Shown: positions 43,269 through 51,334 of the stretch, in pieces
Layout of the letters: every line of letters begins with the position of its first letter
Numbering within the stretch: the first letter of the stretch is position 1
DNA from: an uncultured Hungatella sp.
Lineage (GTDB): Bacteria; Bacillota; Clostridia; Lachnospirales; Lachnospiraceae
Length of the DNA: 62,564 nt
Assembly (NCBI GenBank): GCA_910588505.1
Contig: CAJUPQ010000012.1
Location: 1-62,564 of the forward strand
Reading direction: 5' to 3'
Made by a program: the position numbers and the translations under genes
Notes under the pieces: model-generated
The model's database searches: none
What the model saw: only the letters and a program-made list of their open reading frames with translations
Told to the model about the DNA's origin: nothing

Positions 43269-44774
43269 TTATTCAATCCTTATATACCTTCTGTTTTTGG
43301 TAGCTGCTGTGCAAGTTAATCTGCCCATTGCCACCAGTTCATTCAGCAGCTGCCTTGTCCTTGGTCCTTTTAATCCTATTTTTTCAGCAATTTCTTCTGT
43401 CTTATACAATACTTCTAACTCCATGCATGCAAGTATCTGCTTCTGCCTTTCAGATAGCAATGCCTCTTGCGTTTCTGCTGATTTTTCTGCTGATTCTGCT
43501 GATTTTTTTGTTGATTGTTCTCCATGTTCCGGAATCATTTTAAGGTAAAGAGTTACTTGATTAAGAGCAGTATCTTCTATCAGTTCCGGTTGCACCCAGC
43601 CCTCTTCTTCCCAAGTTGCCAATATGGAGGGAAATCCGGAACCGGCATTGTCCCCAAATCCAACCATTCTAAGCATAGTCTGCATATGAGGGTTTCTTGA
43701 TTTTGAATTTCCTCCCCGGTAAATATCCTCCAGCGGAAGCTTCAGAATACCCGGATTCGTAAATTCAAATCCATTTGACCTTTTTATCACTTTCAAAACA
43801 CCTGCATCCATCAAATAGTCAGCATGTATTATAAGATTTACAAATGCTTCCCTCACTGCTTTGTGTACCGGAGTTTCATCTATCCGCTGTATTCCCTCAA
43901 GTCTAAATGGTTTCTTCAAATCCTCTGTCAATTTAGGCGTAACTTTGGTAAAAAAATTAAACAGATTATTCTCCCATGTTCCATCGTAGGTAATCCTGTC
44001 ATTCCAGCGAATATCCATTGTAATTTCACTTTCGTTGCGATAATCCATAAAAATATTATCAAACTCATCCCGTATAGCAAGTCCATCTCCAAACATCATT
44101 AGACCTGCAAGTGTCAGTCCCTCCTTGCCCTCTCTTCTGTCTTTTCTGTACCCTCCAAGTTTTTCCAGAAATAATCTGTCGTCAAGGGCATTCCAGACAT
44201 GCCCATCATTCCTTATTTCAAAAATCTGCCGGTATTTCCGCAATGTCTCCTTATCAATATCATCCATTGTATAATATTCTAAAATCATTCCATCATTACC
44301 ATCCGGATTCTGGTCACGAATCATTCCTCTGATTTCATGTTCCGTTGCGTGGTAATCACCTTCGTTATTTCTCTTAAATGTTCCTTTGTATGGATTTTCA
44401 CCAACATAAATCGGACGCATTTTATAATCAGCTCTCGGCACTTTAATCACAATCAAGCTAACGCCAGACTCTTCCACAATAAATACATCCTCATCTTTCA
44501 GAAGATTACGATTAACCTTAATGCTGTTAATGGTGTTCCAAAAATCCTCTACCTGCTTCTTTGAATTTTGGATTCCCTGTATAATAAATCTCTCTTCTGG
44601 AAGTGCCTTCTTTTTATCCTCTTTCACACCAAGAATGATATAGCCGCCTTTTGTATTAGCAAAAGCAGAATACGACTCATAGGCAGAGCGTGGCACATTG
44701 CTCTCTGCTTCCTTGCACTCTATGTCTACTTTCTCGCCCTTATAAATTAACTGTTTTACTTCCTGCATGTTCAT
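43269..44774 (-). CDS. AlbA_2/Schlafen-type DNA-binding regulator with ATPase domain
   Basis: About 501 residues from the ATG at 44774. An N-terminal AlbA_2 domain (KVDIECKEAESN, then GYIILGVKEDKK) is followed by an HATPase_c_4-like domain (VHKAVREAFVNLIIHADYLMDAGVLKVIKRSNGFEFTNPGIL) and a C-terminal winged helix (RQKQILACMELEVLYKTEEIAEKIGLKGPRTRQLLNELVAMGRL). Such proteins are putative transcriptional regulators, sometimes linked to mobile or defence genes. Base composition is markedly more AT-rich than in the flanking glycan genes. This looks like an insertion into the polysaccharide operon. The start has only a weak GAGAA site. Confidence 0.8.
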   Translation of the reverse strand: MNMQEVKQLIYKGEKVDIECKEAESNVPRSAYESYSAFANTKGGYIILGVKEDKKKALPEERFIIQGIQNSKKQVEDFWNTINSIKVNRNLLKDEDVFIVEESGVSLIVIKVPRADYKMRPIYVGENPYKGTFKRNNEGDYHATEHEIRGMIRDQNPDGNDGMILEYYTMDDIDKETLRKYRQIFEIRNDGHVWNALDDRLFLEKLGGYRKDRREGKEGLTLAGLMMFGDGLAIRDEFDNIFMDYRNESEITMDIRWNDRITYDGTWENNLFNFFTKVTPKLTEDLKKPFRLEGIQRIDETPVHKAVREAFVNLIIHADYLMDAGVLKVIKRSNGFEFTNPGILKLPLEDIYRGGNSKSRNPHMQTMLRMVGFGDNAGSGFPSILATWEEEGWVQPELIEDTALNQVTLYLKMIPEHGEQSTKKSAESAEKSAETQEALLSERQKQILACMELEVLYKTEEIAEKIGLKGPRTRQLLNELVAMGRLTCTAATKNRRYIRIE

Positions 44775-44972
44775 AATTCTCGTTGCCCGCTTCCATTCAT
44801 GCCTTCCACAATTTGTATTAGCTGGGTTACAATAACATCTACCTCTACTTTCGTATTTTCTGCTCCAAGACTTATTCTTATGGTTCATTTTGTGTATTCT
44901 TCAGTTTATTTACTATAAATGAGAAAATTTAGAAAATCACACAAATCCGTCCAAACGCACAGACCACTGCCA

Positions 44973-45746
44973 TCAGCTCCGCTTCCTAAAATTCTGTATT
45001 AATAAAATAGATATCAACATTCGAATCATATATTTCGCAGCCACCACAGGCTTTAAGTAACTCTCCCCGCCAGCCCTCTCCATGATCTCCACAGGCACTT
45101 CCCCGATACCGGCTCCCTGCTTTAGCAGGTAGGAGACCGTATCCGGCTCAGGCCCATAGTTAAGGTTCAGGGCAAACTCCCCGATCATCTTCCGGTTAAA
45201 CATCCTCATTCCGGAAGTAGGGTCCGTCACCTTTACCCCAGTAGTAAGAAAAATCGCCGCCCCAATAAGCCTGCTCCCGATCATCCGCATGGAATAATCC
45301 TTCTTGCCATGAATAAACCGGCTTCCAATGACGATCTCATACCCTTCGTCCATCTTTTCCTTCATAGCCCTGATAAACTCCGGGCGGTGCTGTCCGTCTC
45401 CGTCAAACTGAATCGCGTAGCCATACCCTTTATTCCAGGCATACTTCATTCCGGCCTGAAAACACCCTGCAAGCCCCAGATTCACCGGAAGATCCAGCAG
45501 ATTATATCCCTTTTCCCTGCAGATCTTTGCCGTCTGGTCCCTGGACCCGTCGTTGACCACAATGTAATCAAGGTCCGGGCATTTGCTCACCAGCTCCTCC
45601 ACCACAGTCTCAATATTGGCCTCTTCATTATAAGCCGGAATCACCACCAGCACCTTATCTGTTAACTCCACCTGTGCAGCTCTCACTTTCTGTCTTAATC
45701 TGACACGACGCGTCTTTCCATCTGTTCTCCTGCTTCCGATTTCCAA
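44973..45746 (-). CDS. GT2 polyprenyl-phosphate sugar transferase (DPM1/GtrB-like)
   Basis: A GT2 enzyme of up to 257 residues with VLVVIPAYNEEANIETVVEEL, VVNDGSRDQT, FDGDGQHRPEFI (DxD-type metal site), GSRFIHGKKDYSMRMIGSRL and TDPTSGMRMFNR. These match dolichol/polyprenyl-phosphate mannose or glucose synthases. The listed start is a TTG; the first 30 residues are basic and unlike the family, and GTG codons just before the domain are possible alternative starts. The product probably supplies lipid-linked sugars to DUF2142. Confidence 0.85.
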   Translation of the reverse strand: MEIGSRRTDGKTRRVRLRQKVRAAQVELTDKVLVVIPAYNEEANIETVVEELVSKCPDLDYIVVNDGSRDQTAKICREKGYNLLDLPVNLGLAGCFQAGMKYAWNKGYGYAIQFDGDGQHRPEFIRAMKEKMDEGYEIVIGSRFIHGKKDYSMRMIGSRLIGAAIFLTTGVKVTDPTSGMRMFNRKMIGEFALNLNYGPEPDTVSYLLKQGAGIGEVPVEIMERAGGESYLKPVVAAKYMIRMLISILLIQNFRKRS

Positions 45747-45842
45747 GCTCTGCGCCGATTACGCCCGCCGCGTCATCTCCTGTACCACTTCATCTGGCCG
45801 AAAAATCAACCCTCTGCGCCCTGAATCGTCAGAACCGACGGA

Positions 45843-46958
45843 TCATTCCCCTGCCTCCAGAATCGTATCACACACCAGATCCACAATCTCCACCGGCAGA
45901 TCCGCATACAGCGGAAGTGTCAATACCTGTTTTGATATCCTGTCCGCCACAGGAGTATCCTCTGCCCGAAAACGCTCCCTGTAACACTCATAGCTGTTTA
46001 CACAGGGATAAAAATACTTCCTCGTATAGATATTCTTCTCCTTTAAGGCCTGAAATATTTCATCTCTTTCCGCCTTATACCCGTCAAACACCACCGGCAT
46101 ATAGGCGTAATTGTATTTCACCCTGGGATTCTCCCTGCACAGCCGGATACCCTCTATACCTTCCAGCCTCTGTCGGTAGCGCATAGCCAGCTCTCTTCTC
46201 TTCCCGATCTCTTCCTCTACGTGGCGCAGATTGCACAGGCCCATGGCTGCCTGAAACTCGTTCATCTTGCCGTTAGCCCCCACATACTCCACAGTCTCGC
46301 TGTCCATGATCCCGAAGTTCTTCAGCTGATACAGCCGCCGTTCCAAGGCCTTCTCTTTAAAAGCCACCGCCCCGCCCTCTATGCTGTGAAACACCTTTGT
46401 GGCGTGAAAGCTGAACATAGACGCATCCCCCCACGATCCCACGCCCTCTCCGTCCAGTTCCTCCCCAAAGGTGTGGGCCGCGTCGTAGATGACTTTCAGA
46501 TGATGCCTGTCTGCAATCTCCTGGGTCCGCTCCACATCGCACAGATTCCCGTAGACATGAACCGGCACAATGGCGCAGGTCCTCTCTGTGATCAGCCCCT
46601 CGATCAGATCCACATCCATGGTATAATCCGTTTCATTGATATCACAAAACACCGGGGTCAGCCCGTTTCTCACAATAGCGTGGGTGGTGGAGGCAAATGT
46701 AAACGGCGTGGTGATCACTTCCCCTTGAAGTTCCATAGCCTGAATAGCCAGCTCCAGGGCCATATGACCATTGACAAACAATTCCAGGGAGCCCACTTTC
46801 AGATATCGTTTCAGCTGTTCTTTAAATTCCTCATGATAAGCCCCCATGTTAGTCAGCCACGCGCTGTCCCAAATAGGCTTTAGCATCTCCACATATTCTT
46901 CCAGAGGCGGCAATGACGATCGTGTCACCAACACCGGCTTGTCCGGTTTTTTCATCAT
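45843..46958 (-). CDS. DegT/DnrJ/EryC1/StrS aminotransferase
   Basis: A 371-residue PLP-dependent sugar aminotransferase. NGHMALELAIQAMEL, PFTFASTTHAIVRNGLTPVFCDI, YDAAHTFGEE and MFSFHATKVFHSIEGGAV with the PLP-binding Lys are clear. These enzymes aminate keto-sugar nucleotides such as the UDP- or dTDP-4-keto sugars that the FlaA1-like protein or the RmlC pathway produce. It is the first gene of the glycan locus in reading order; AAAGGGGG precedes the tandem ATGs. Confidence 0.92.
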   Translation of the reverse strand: MMKKPDKPVLVTRSSLPPLEEYVEMLKPIWDSAWLTNMGAYHEEFKEQLKRYLKVGSLELFVNGHMALELAIQAMELQGEVITTPFTFASTTHAIVRNGLTPVFCDINETDYTMDVDLIEGLITERTCAIVPVHVYGNLCDVERTQEIADRHHLKVIYDAAHTFGEELDGEGVGSWGDASMFSFHATKVFHSIEGGAVAFKEKALERRLYQLKNFGIMDSETVEYVGANGKMNEFQAAMGLCNLRHVEEEIGKRRELAMRYRQRLEGIEGIRLCRENPRVKYNYAYMPVVFDGYKAERDEIFQALKEKNIYTRKYFYPCVNSYECYRERFRAEDTPVADRISKQVLTLPLYADLPVEIVDLVCDTILEAGE

Positions 46959-47066
46959 CGTTTCCCCCTTTCCCGCCGATTTGCAATATCTTCCATTCTA
47001 CAATATCAGGCGATAAAAGTAAACCAAAAAAGCGGTTGATGGCAGGGATCTGCCTGGCATAGGAAT

Positions 47067-47107
47067 ATTGTAAGACTGTTTTCATCCGATTTTCCCCGCC
47101 CCGTGAA
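47067..47107. repeat. Partial copy of the structured repeat at 2286
   Basis: Forty bases from TTGTAAGACTG to CCCCGTGAAC match the outer arm and terminal repeat of the 2286-2423 element (differences at one or two bases), and read into the LysR remnant's 3' end. The rest of the element is absent. Confidence 0.7.
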
Positions 47108-47600
47108 CCGTAAGCAAAATATTGCGCATCTCCTCCAAAAATCCCCGCACTGTTTCAGAGGGCTTTGCGGACGCCACAATTCCGTAAGGCAGAAAGAAAG
47201 GCTCTTCAAGGGGAACAGACACAAGCGACGGGTGAATATCTTTCCAGCATTCAAGGGAAAAAAGCAGACACCCCTTTTCCGCGCAGCTGTTAAATGTCTT
47301 TATGTTGTAATGGGGAGGGGTATCCGTAAGCCGGATCTCCCCACAGGTTTCCAAAATCGTCCTTCGGATCTCATCATTGACAGGACTGTTGCCTTTTTCC
47401 ATGATCATAAGCAGTTCCCCGTAAAGGCACTGACCGGCCGGAGTCATCGCCACGCCCCGGCTGGAACGTATAAACAACTTTACACCCAGCCGTGATTCCA
47501 ACCCGCTGATCTGTTTGATGACCGCCGTATGTGTGATAAAAAGCCGTTCGGACGCCTTGCTGAAACTTCCGCAGTCCGCCACAGCCTTGAAGGTGTCCCT
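47082..47600 (-). pseudogene. LysR-type regulator remnant with internal deletion
   Basis: The N-terminal winged helix-turn-helix is intact from about FKAVADCGSFSKASERLFITHTAVIKQI to MTPAGQCLYG. The sequence then jumps straight to the last part of the effector domain (IRRTILETCGEIRLTDTP, CWKDIHPSLVSVPL, LPYGIVASAKPSE), so about 150 residues of the sensor domain are missing, in frame. The extreme N-terminus is lost at a junction with a reductase remnant on the other strand (about 47580-47620), and the C-terminus runs into the structured repeat. It cannot be a functional effector-binding regulator. Confidence 0.8.
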
Positions 47601-47950
47601 GTAGATACAGTTGCGGATGTCATGGGCAGATTGATCTCACAGGGCCTGATACGGGGGTGGGGAATGTCGCAGGTCTCCGCGGAAACAAAATTTGAAGGCG
47701 ACGATGTGCGCAGATGGGTGCCGCAGCTGTCAAAAGAAAACATCCTGGCCAATCAGCCGATTCTTGACGTCCTGTCTGACTGCGCCCGAAAAAAAAGGAG
47801 CCACAAACGCGCAGCTTTCTCTCGCGTGGATGCTCCCAGGAAAGTTTCTCACAAAACTGGAGGCGCGAAAAGATCTAAAGCCAATCATAAAAAGCAGGCT
47901 AGACCATAGGCCTGCCTGCTTTCATCCCCACTGTTCGGCAGAAATACATA
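47592..47950 (+). pseudogene. Aldo/keto reductase remnant
   Basis: Plus-strand frame reads VPVDTVADVMGRLISQGLIRGWGMSQVS, a typical middle segment of aldo/keto reductases, then skips to KFEGDDVRRWVPQLSKENILANQPILDVL, a later segment, about 70 residues missing. In a run of eight A (47789-47796) one extra base shifts frame: the family motif KKGATNAQLSLAWML continues in the next frame. The first 120 or so residues are also absent. With the LysR remnant on the other strand this is a decayed divergent regulator/enzyme pair. Confidence 0.82.
47888..47920 (-). terminator. Intrinsic terminator of the M56/BlaI operon
   Basis: On the minus strand GCAGGC (47910-47915) and GCCTGC (47894-47899) enclose a 10-nt loop, followed by TTTTTATG. 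It lies about 55 bp after the blaI-like stop. Confidence 0.75.
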
Positions 47951-47973
47951 AACCGTAGCTCTGCTCCGACTGT

Positions 47974-48357
47974 TTACAACAGCTTCTTTAATTCTTCTCG
48001 TATCTCTTCCTTTTCTTTGTCTGATAATTTCTCTTCTCCGATAAAAGCAGTTACAAAACCGGAAAAGGAATTATTAAAATACTCCTCTATCACTTTCCTC
48101 GCCCATCTATGTATAAGCTGCTCTTTTGTACATAACGCAGAATATCCATTACAGGAAGGCAGCATTTTCTCTGCCCTCACTATACCCATCTTCTTTAGTC
48201 CTAAAAGAAACGTATTCAGTGTCTGAGCCTTCCATGACTTATTCCACTCGGTGTTGGCATATTCCATGATCTCTTGAAAAGTCATAGGCTCCTCCCTTGA
48301 CCATAACAACTCCATAATCTGCCATTCTGTGATAGTCAGGCCGTATTTTGCTGACAT
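47974..48357 (-). CDS. BlaI/MecI/CopY-family repressor
   Basis: A 127-residue winged-helix repressor: LTITEWQIMELLWSREEPMTFQEIMEYAN, then WKAQTLNTFLLGLKKMGIV and a helical dimerisation tail. These regulators are cleaved or released when a partner M56 metalloprotease senses a signal. Here it follows the M56 gene by 15 bp, whereas in many bla/mec loci the repressor comes first. Confidence 0.92.
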   Translation of the reverse strand: MSAKYGLTITEWQIMELLWSREEPMTFQEIMEYANTEWNKSWKAQTLNTFLLGLKKMGIVRAEKMLPSCNGYSALCTKEQLIHRWARKVIEEYFNNSFSGFVTAFIGEEKLSDKEKEEIREELKKLL

Positions 48358-48372
48358 ATAAAAATCTCCTTT

Positions 48373-49695
48373 TTAATGTGGACAAACCAAATTGGTTTCA
48401 ATATTTTTCAATGCCCCCCAAATTAAATCTCCACATCTAACACATCCTTCTGCATAGTATGTAGACATCGTACATCCTCCATTGCTATTTCTCTCATGCT
48501 GTGAAACTGTGCCAGATACATAACTATGACTACATCCTGCTTTTTCATCCATGTTATTATCAATTAATTCATATATATTTCCTTCTGTATCTGTAAAGAA
48601 ATTATTGTATAACAGCACATCCGTCATCTCGTCTTCCATAGAAAACCTAATCTCGCCACTCACCGAAACCTCATCATTTACTGTTATCGTCGCAGGAGGA
48701 ATATACGCAAAAGCTGTTATCCCTCCTACTATACAAAAAATCCCCGACATCACCACAGCCAGAATCCTCTTGTGTTTTGTTTCTCTTCTCATCTCTAAAA
48801 TTCTCCTTTTAAAAATTTTTTTACTTCTGCTTGATGCCATTCCCACTCCAAATCTTTTCTCACTGAAAATATTATTCGCCGAGGACAATTCCAAGAGCAG
48901 ATCCCCATACGCATCGCGGTCCTCTTCGCCTTTCCCAGCAATCACCTCGCTGTCACAGCACATCTCACATATGCATGACAGTTCTCTAAAGAAAAAATAG
49001 CTAATAGGATTAAACCAGTGGAGCGCCATTACCAACACTCCCAAAAATTTTGTCACCACATCATGATTCTTTATATGCGTCAACTCATGCTTTATTATAT
49101 ATTCATAGGAATCTTTGTCGATTCGTTCCTCGTCCCACGCCGGAAGAACGATCACCGGAGATAAGATCCCACCTGTCAGCGGGCTGTCAAAATATTCGGA
49201 ACGGATGAGCTTTACCTTCTGCTTCACATGCATTTCTTCTTTTATTTTTAAAAACATTTCCTGATGTGATTGACTTAACGTATTCTCATTCCGGCAAAAG
49301 CAAACCTTCCTGACTCTCAAATACTGAACAACCTGTTTCCATATGATATAGAGCGTAAAACATCCTGACAAAAATATAAACAGTCTCAAATATTCCAGCT
49401 TGGGTGAGACCTCTATGTGGCTTGCGCGGGTAATGACCATGTATTCTGTATCAATCATATCTGATAAGTGCCAAATGTTTTTCCACACATGGGGACCCAT
49501 CCTATGCAGCATTCCTACTACCTGATACTTATATTCTGAAAATGGCACCAAATAGAAAACCGCCGTTATCTTCAAGAACCGGTATCTCAATCTCAAAGAA
49601 CACCACCTCTTTATGACCGGATATACCAGAACATAAAGAAGAAAAACCATGCTTCCTGATATTGACATCATAAAAAGAAGGTTTCTACACATCAT
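48373..49695 (-). CDS. BlaR1-type M56 membrane metalloprotease sensor
   Basis: A 440-residue protein with several N-terminal membrane helices and a cytoplasmic zinc protease loop (YIIKHELTHIKNHD, the HExxH motif). A late membrane helix (ILAVVMSGIFCIVGGITAFAY) follows. The outside C-terminal domain is only about 115 residues and not a penicillin-binding domain. It is rich in Cys and His: CSHSYVSGTVSQHERNSNGGC, YAEGCVRCGDLIW and a final CPH. A metal- or redox-binding sensor is more likely than a beta-lactam one. The gene has a consensus promoter and a very short leader with GGAGGAG. Confidence 0.88.
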   Translation of the reverse strand: MMCRNLLFMMSISGSMVFLLYVLVYPVIKRWCSLRLRYRFLKITAVFYLVPFSEYKYQVVGMLHRMGPHVWKNIWHLSDMIDTEYMVITRASHIEVSPKLEYLRLFIFLSGCFTLYIIWKQVVQYLRVRKVCFCRNENTLSQSHQEMFLKIKEEMHVKQKVKLIRSEYFDSPLTGGILSPVIVLPAWDEERIDKDSYEYIIKHELTHIKNHDVVTKFLGVLVMALHWFNPISYFFFRELSCICEMCCDSEVIAGKGEEDRDAYGDLLLELSSANNIFSEKRFGVGMASSRSKKIFKRRILEMRRETKHKRILAVVMSGIFCIVGGITAFAYIPPATITVNDEVSVSGEIRFSMEDEMTDVLLYNNFFTDTEGNIYELIDNNMDEKAGCSHSYVSGTVSQHERNSNGGCTMSTYYAEGCVRCGDLIWGALKNIETNLVCPH

Positions 49696-49707
49696 CCTCT
49701 CCTCCCT

Positions 49708-49741
49708 GTTAAATTATAACGCCCTTTCAAGCATTTGTCAA
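49708..49741 (-). promoter_or_regulatory. Consensus promoter of the M56/BlaI operon with dyad
   Basis: The minus strand reads TTGACA (49736-49741), 17 bp, TATAAT (49713-49718), a perfect sigma-A promoter. A dyad GTTA-N5-TAAC (49708-49720) covers the -10 box and is a candidate BlaI-type operator. The expected transcript start leaves only about 11 nt before the ATG. Confidence 0.85.
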
Positions 49742-49862
49742 CGTCTTTCATTACACCTAATGATTATCAATTTTTTCTAATAAGTCTATTAAGATCTGTG
49801 GAATCATGCCGACTATATATTTAAGAAGGATACCTGTATTTCTACAGAAAGGAACCATATTT

Positions 49863-50576
49863 ATGTACAAAATAGCATTATGTGATAATAATATAAACTA
49901 CATGCAGCATCTGGAATCCAAAATAAAAAGCTATTGTCAAGAAAGAGGTATCCCTATTTATCTCCAGTCCTTTACAGACAGCGATATTGTTATGGACCAT
50001 ATAGAAGAAAAAAACATGTTTGATATCTATATCCTGGAGCTTGATATGCCCTGCTATTCCGGAATTGAGATAACCAAAAAGATCAGATAACATTCCAACA
50101 CAGCGGCCATTATTTTTTTATCCAACCACACCGGATATGCCGTTGACGGATATGGCCTTGACGTCTTTCGCTATGTTCTGAAAGATGACACAGAACAGAA
50201 CTGGGAAAAAATTTTGGACGACGTATTTTCCCATGCCGACTGTCTAAAAGACGACCGTGTATATATCATCTCCAATCAAAAAAAGTATGTAAAACTTTAC
50301 CTGGATGATATCGTATATATCTATAAAGATAACAAAAACGCAGTTTTTATTTTACAAAACGGTCAGAAGGAAACCGAACGCAAACCTTTAAGAAATGTAT
50401 ACCAGAATTTAAACCGAAAAAATATGATCCTTCTGGACAGAGGTATCATATTGAATATCCATTACGTAAAAGCCATCAATGGCTGCGATATAGAACTGCA
50501 TAATAATATTATGCTCACTACCAGTAAACCGCATATCGAACAGCTTAAACGCATGCTTCTTGCGTTATCTTCATAA
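49863..50576 (+). pseudogene. LytTR response regulator interrupted by a stop codon
   Basis: The frame encodes a receiver domain (YKIALCDNNINYMQHLESKIK, FDIYILELDMPCYSGIEITKKIR) followed by TAA at 50088-50090. The same frame then continues without interruption (HSNTAAIIFLSNHTGYAVDGY, FRYVLKD) through a LytTR DNA-binding domain (KKYVKLYLDDIVYIYKDNKNAVFI, ILLDRGIILNIHYVKAI). Together it is 237 codons plus one stop, the full family length, so one base (for example CAA to TAA) explains the break. The phospho-acceptor Asp is also replaced by Glu (ILELDMP for ILDIDMP). No sensor kinase is beside it. Confidence 0.82.
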
Positions 50577-50590
50577 GAACAGCTATTTTA

Positions 50591-50630
50591 TAAGGGGCTG
50601 CCGCGCTTTTCAATGCGGACGCCCCTTATT
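50591..50630. terminator. Bidirectional terminator-like hairpin
   Basis: AAGGGGC-GCCGC pairs with GCGG-GCCCCTT around CTTTTCAAT, with TTATT on one side and TTATAAAAT on the other. It is between convergent genes ending at 50576 and 50641. Confidence 0.65.
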
Positions 50631-50640
50631 ACTTGCAACT

Positions 50641-51303
50641 CTATCTGGCAATCAGGTTAAAAATGGATTCCAATCTTCCTGCCATCGCCTTTTCATCATT
50701 CAAATACTCTTTAAACGCGAAGAATGTCAAACTGTCCATAGTGGAATGACCATTTGTCAGCTGCTCACTCATGTAATTCAAATCCCTTATATACTGCAGC
50801 AGGTTTCCCTGAACATTTCCATACATATTAAAGTGTCCAAATCCTCTTTCTGTATCACCCTGACTTACAGATGTCCTAACCACGCCGGGAACCATTGGTT
50901 TTACATGTTGTGAAATCACATCTTTTATAGAAATAGCATTCATATTTGTCAGGTCAGCCATAAGGTCGTAATAATCCTGTTTACTCATATCAGAAAGGTC
51001 ATAGGTGGATCGCAGGTAATCAATCTGCTCCCCGGTCAGTTTTGAGGTTCCATCCGCGTCCCAATTTAAAGGTTTATCTGTAGAGACTCCCCCACCCATC
51101 AGGATACCAAAATCCTTATCCCGATTCTTTTCAATCCACGCATCAATTCCATCGGATTGATTTTTAGAATTCTGTTTATTTTCTTCCGCGGCCATGATAC
51201 TCTTATCCAAAAGAGATTCCGCTTTCTGACCATAGACAGATTTCTGTGACCGGGCAGTGGATCTTACCTGATTGTTTCTGGGCATATTAAAAGATACCTG
51301 CAT
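50641..51303 (-). CDS. Unknown 220-residue soluble protein
   Basis: A soluble protein with a low-complexity N-terminus (NMPRNNQVRSTARSQ), then a conserved-looking helical body (LTGEQIDYLRSTYDLSDMSKQDYYDLMADLTNMNAISIKDV, and late NGHSTMDSLTFFAFKEYLNDEKAMAGRLESIFNLIAR). I do not recognise a family and see no catalytic motif. It starts after AGGAGG and is 31 bp downstream of the membrane gene at 51335, so it may share its transcript. Confidence 0.6.
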   Translation of the reverse strand: MQVSFNMPRNNQVRSTARSQKSVYGQKAESLLDKSIMAAEENKQNSKNQSDGIDAWIEKNRDKDFGILMGGGVSTDKPLNWDADGTSKLTGEQIDYLRSTYDLSDMSKQDYYDLMADLTNMNAISIKDVISQHVKPMVPGVVRTSVSQGDTERGFGHFNMYGNVQGNLLQYIRDLNYMSEQLTNGHSTMDSLTFFAFKEYLNDEKAMAGRLESIFNLIAR

Positions 51304-51334
51304 TATAATAACCTCCTAAAAAACATTATAATTT

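Noticed and set aside
47529..47909. Plus-strand frame as an intact gene
   Set aside because: Only internal pieces of an aldo/keto reductase are present, with a deletion and a frameshift, so it is called a pseudogene.
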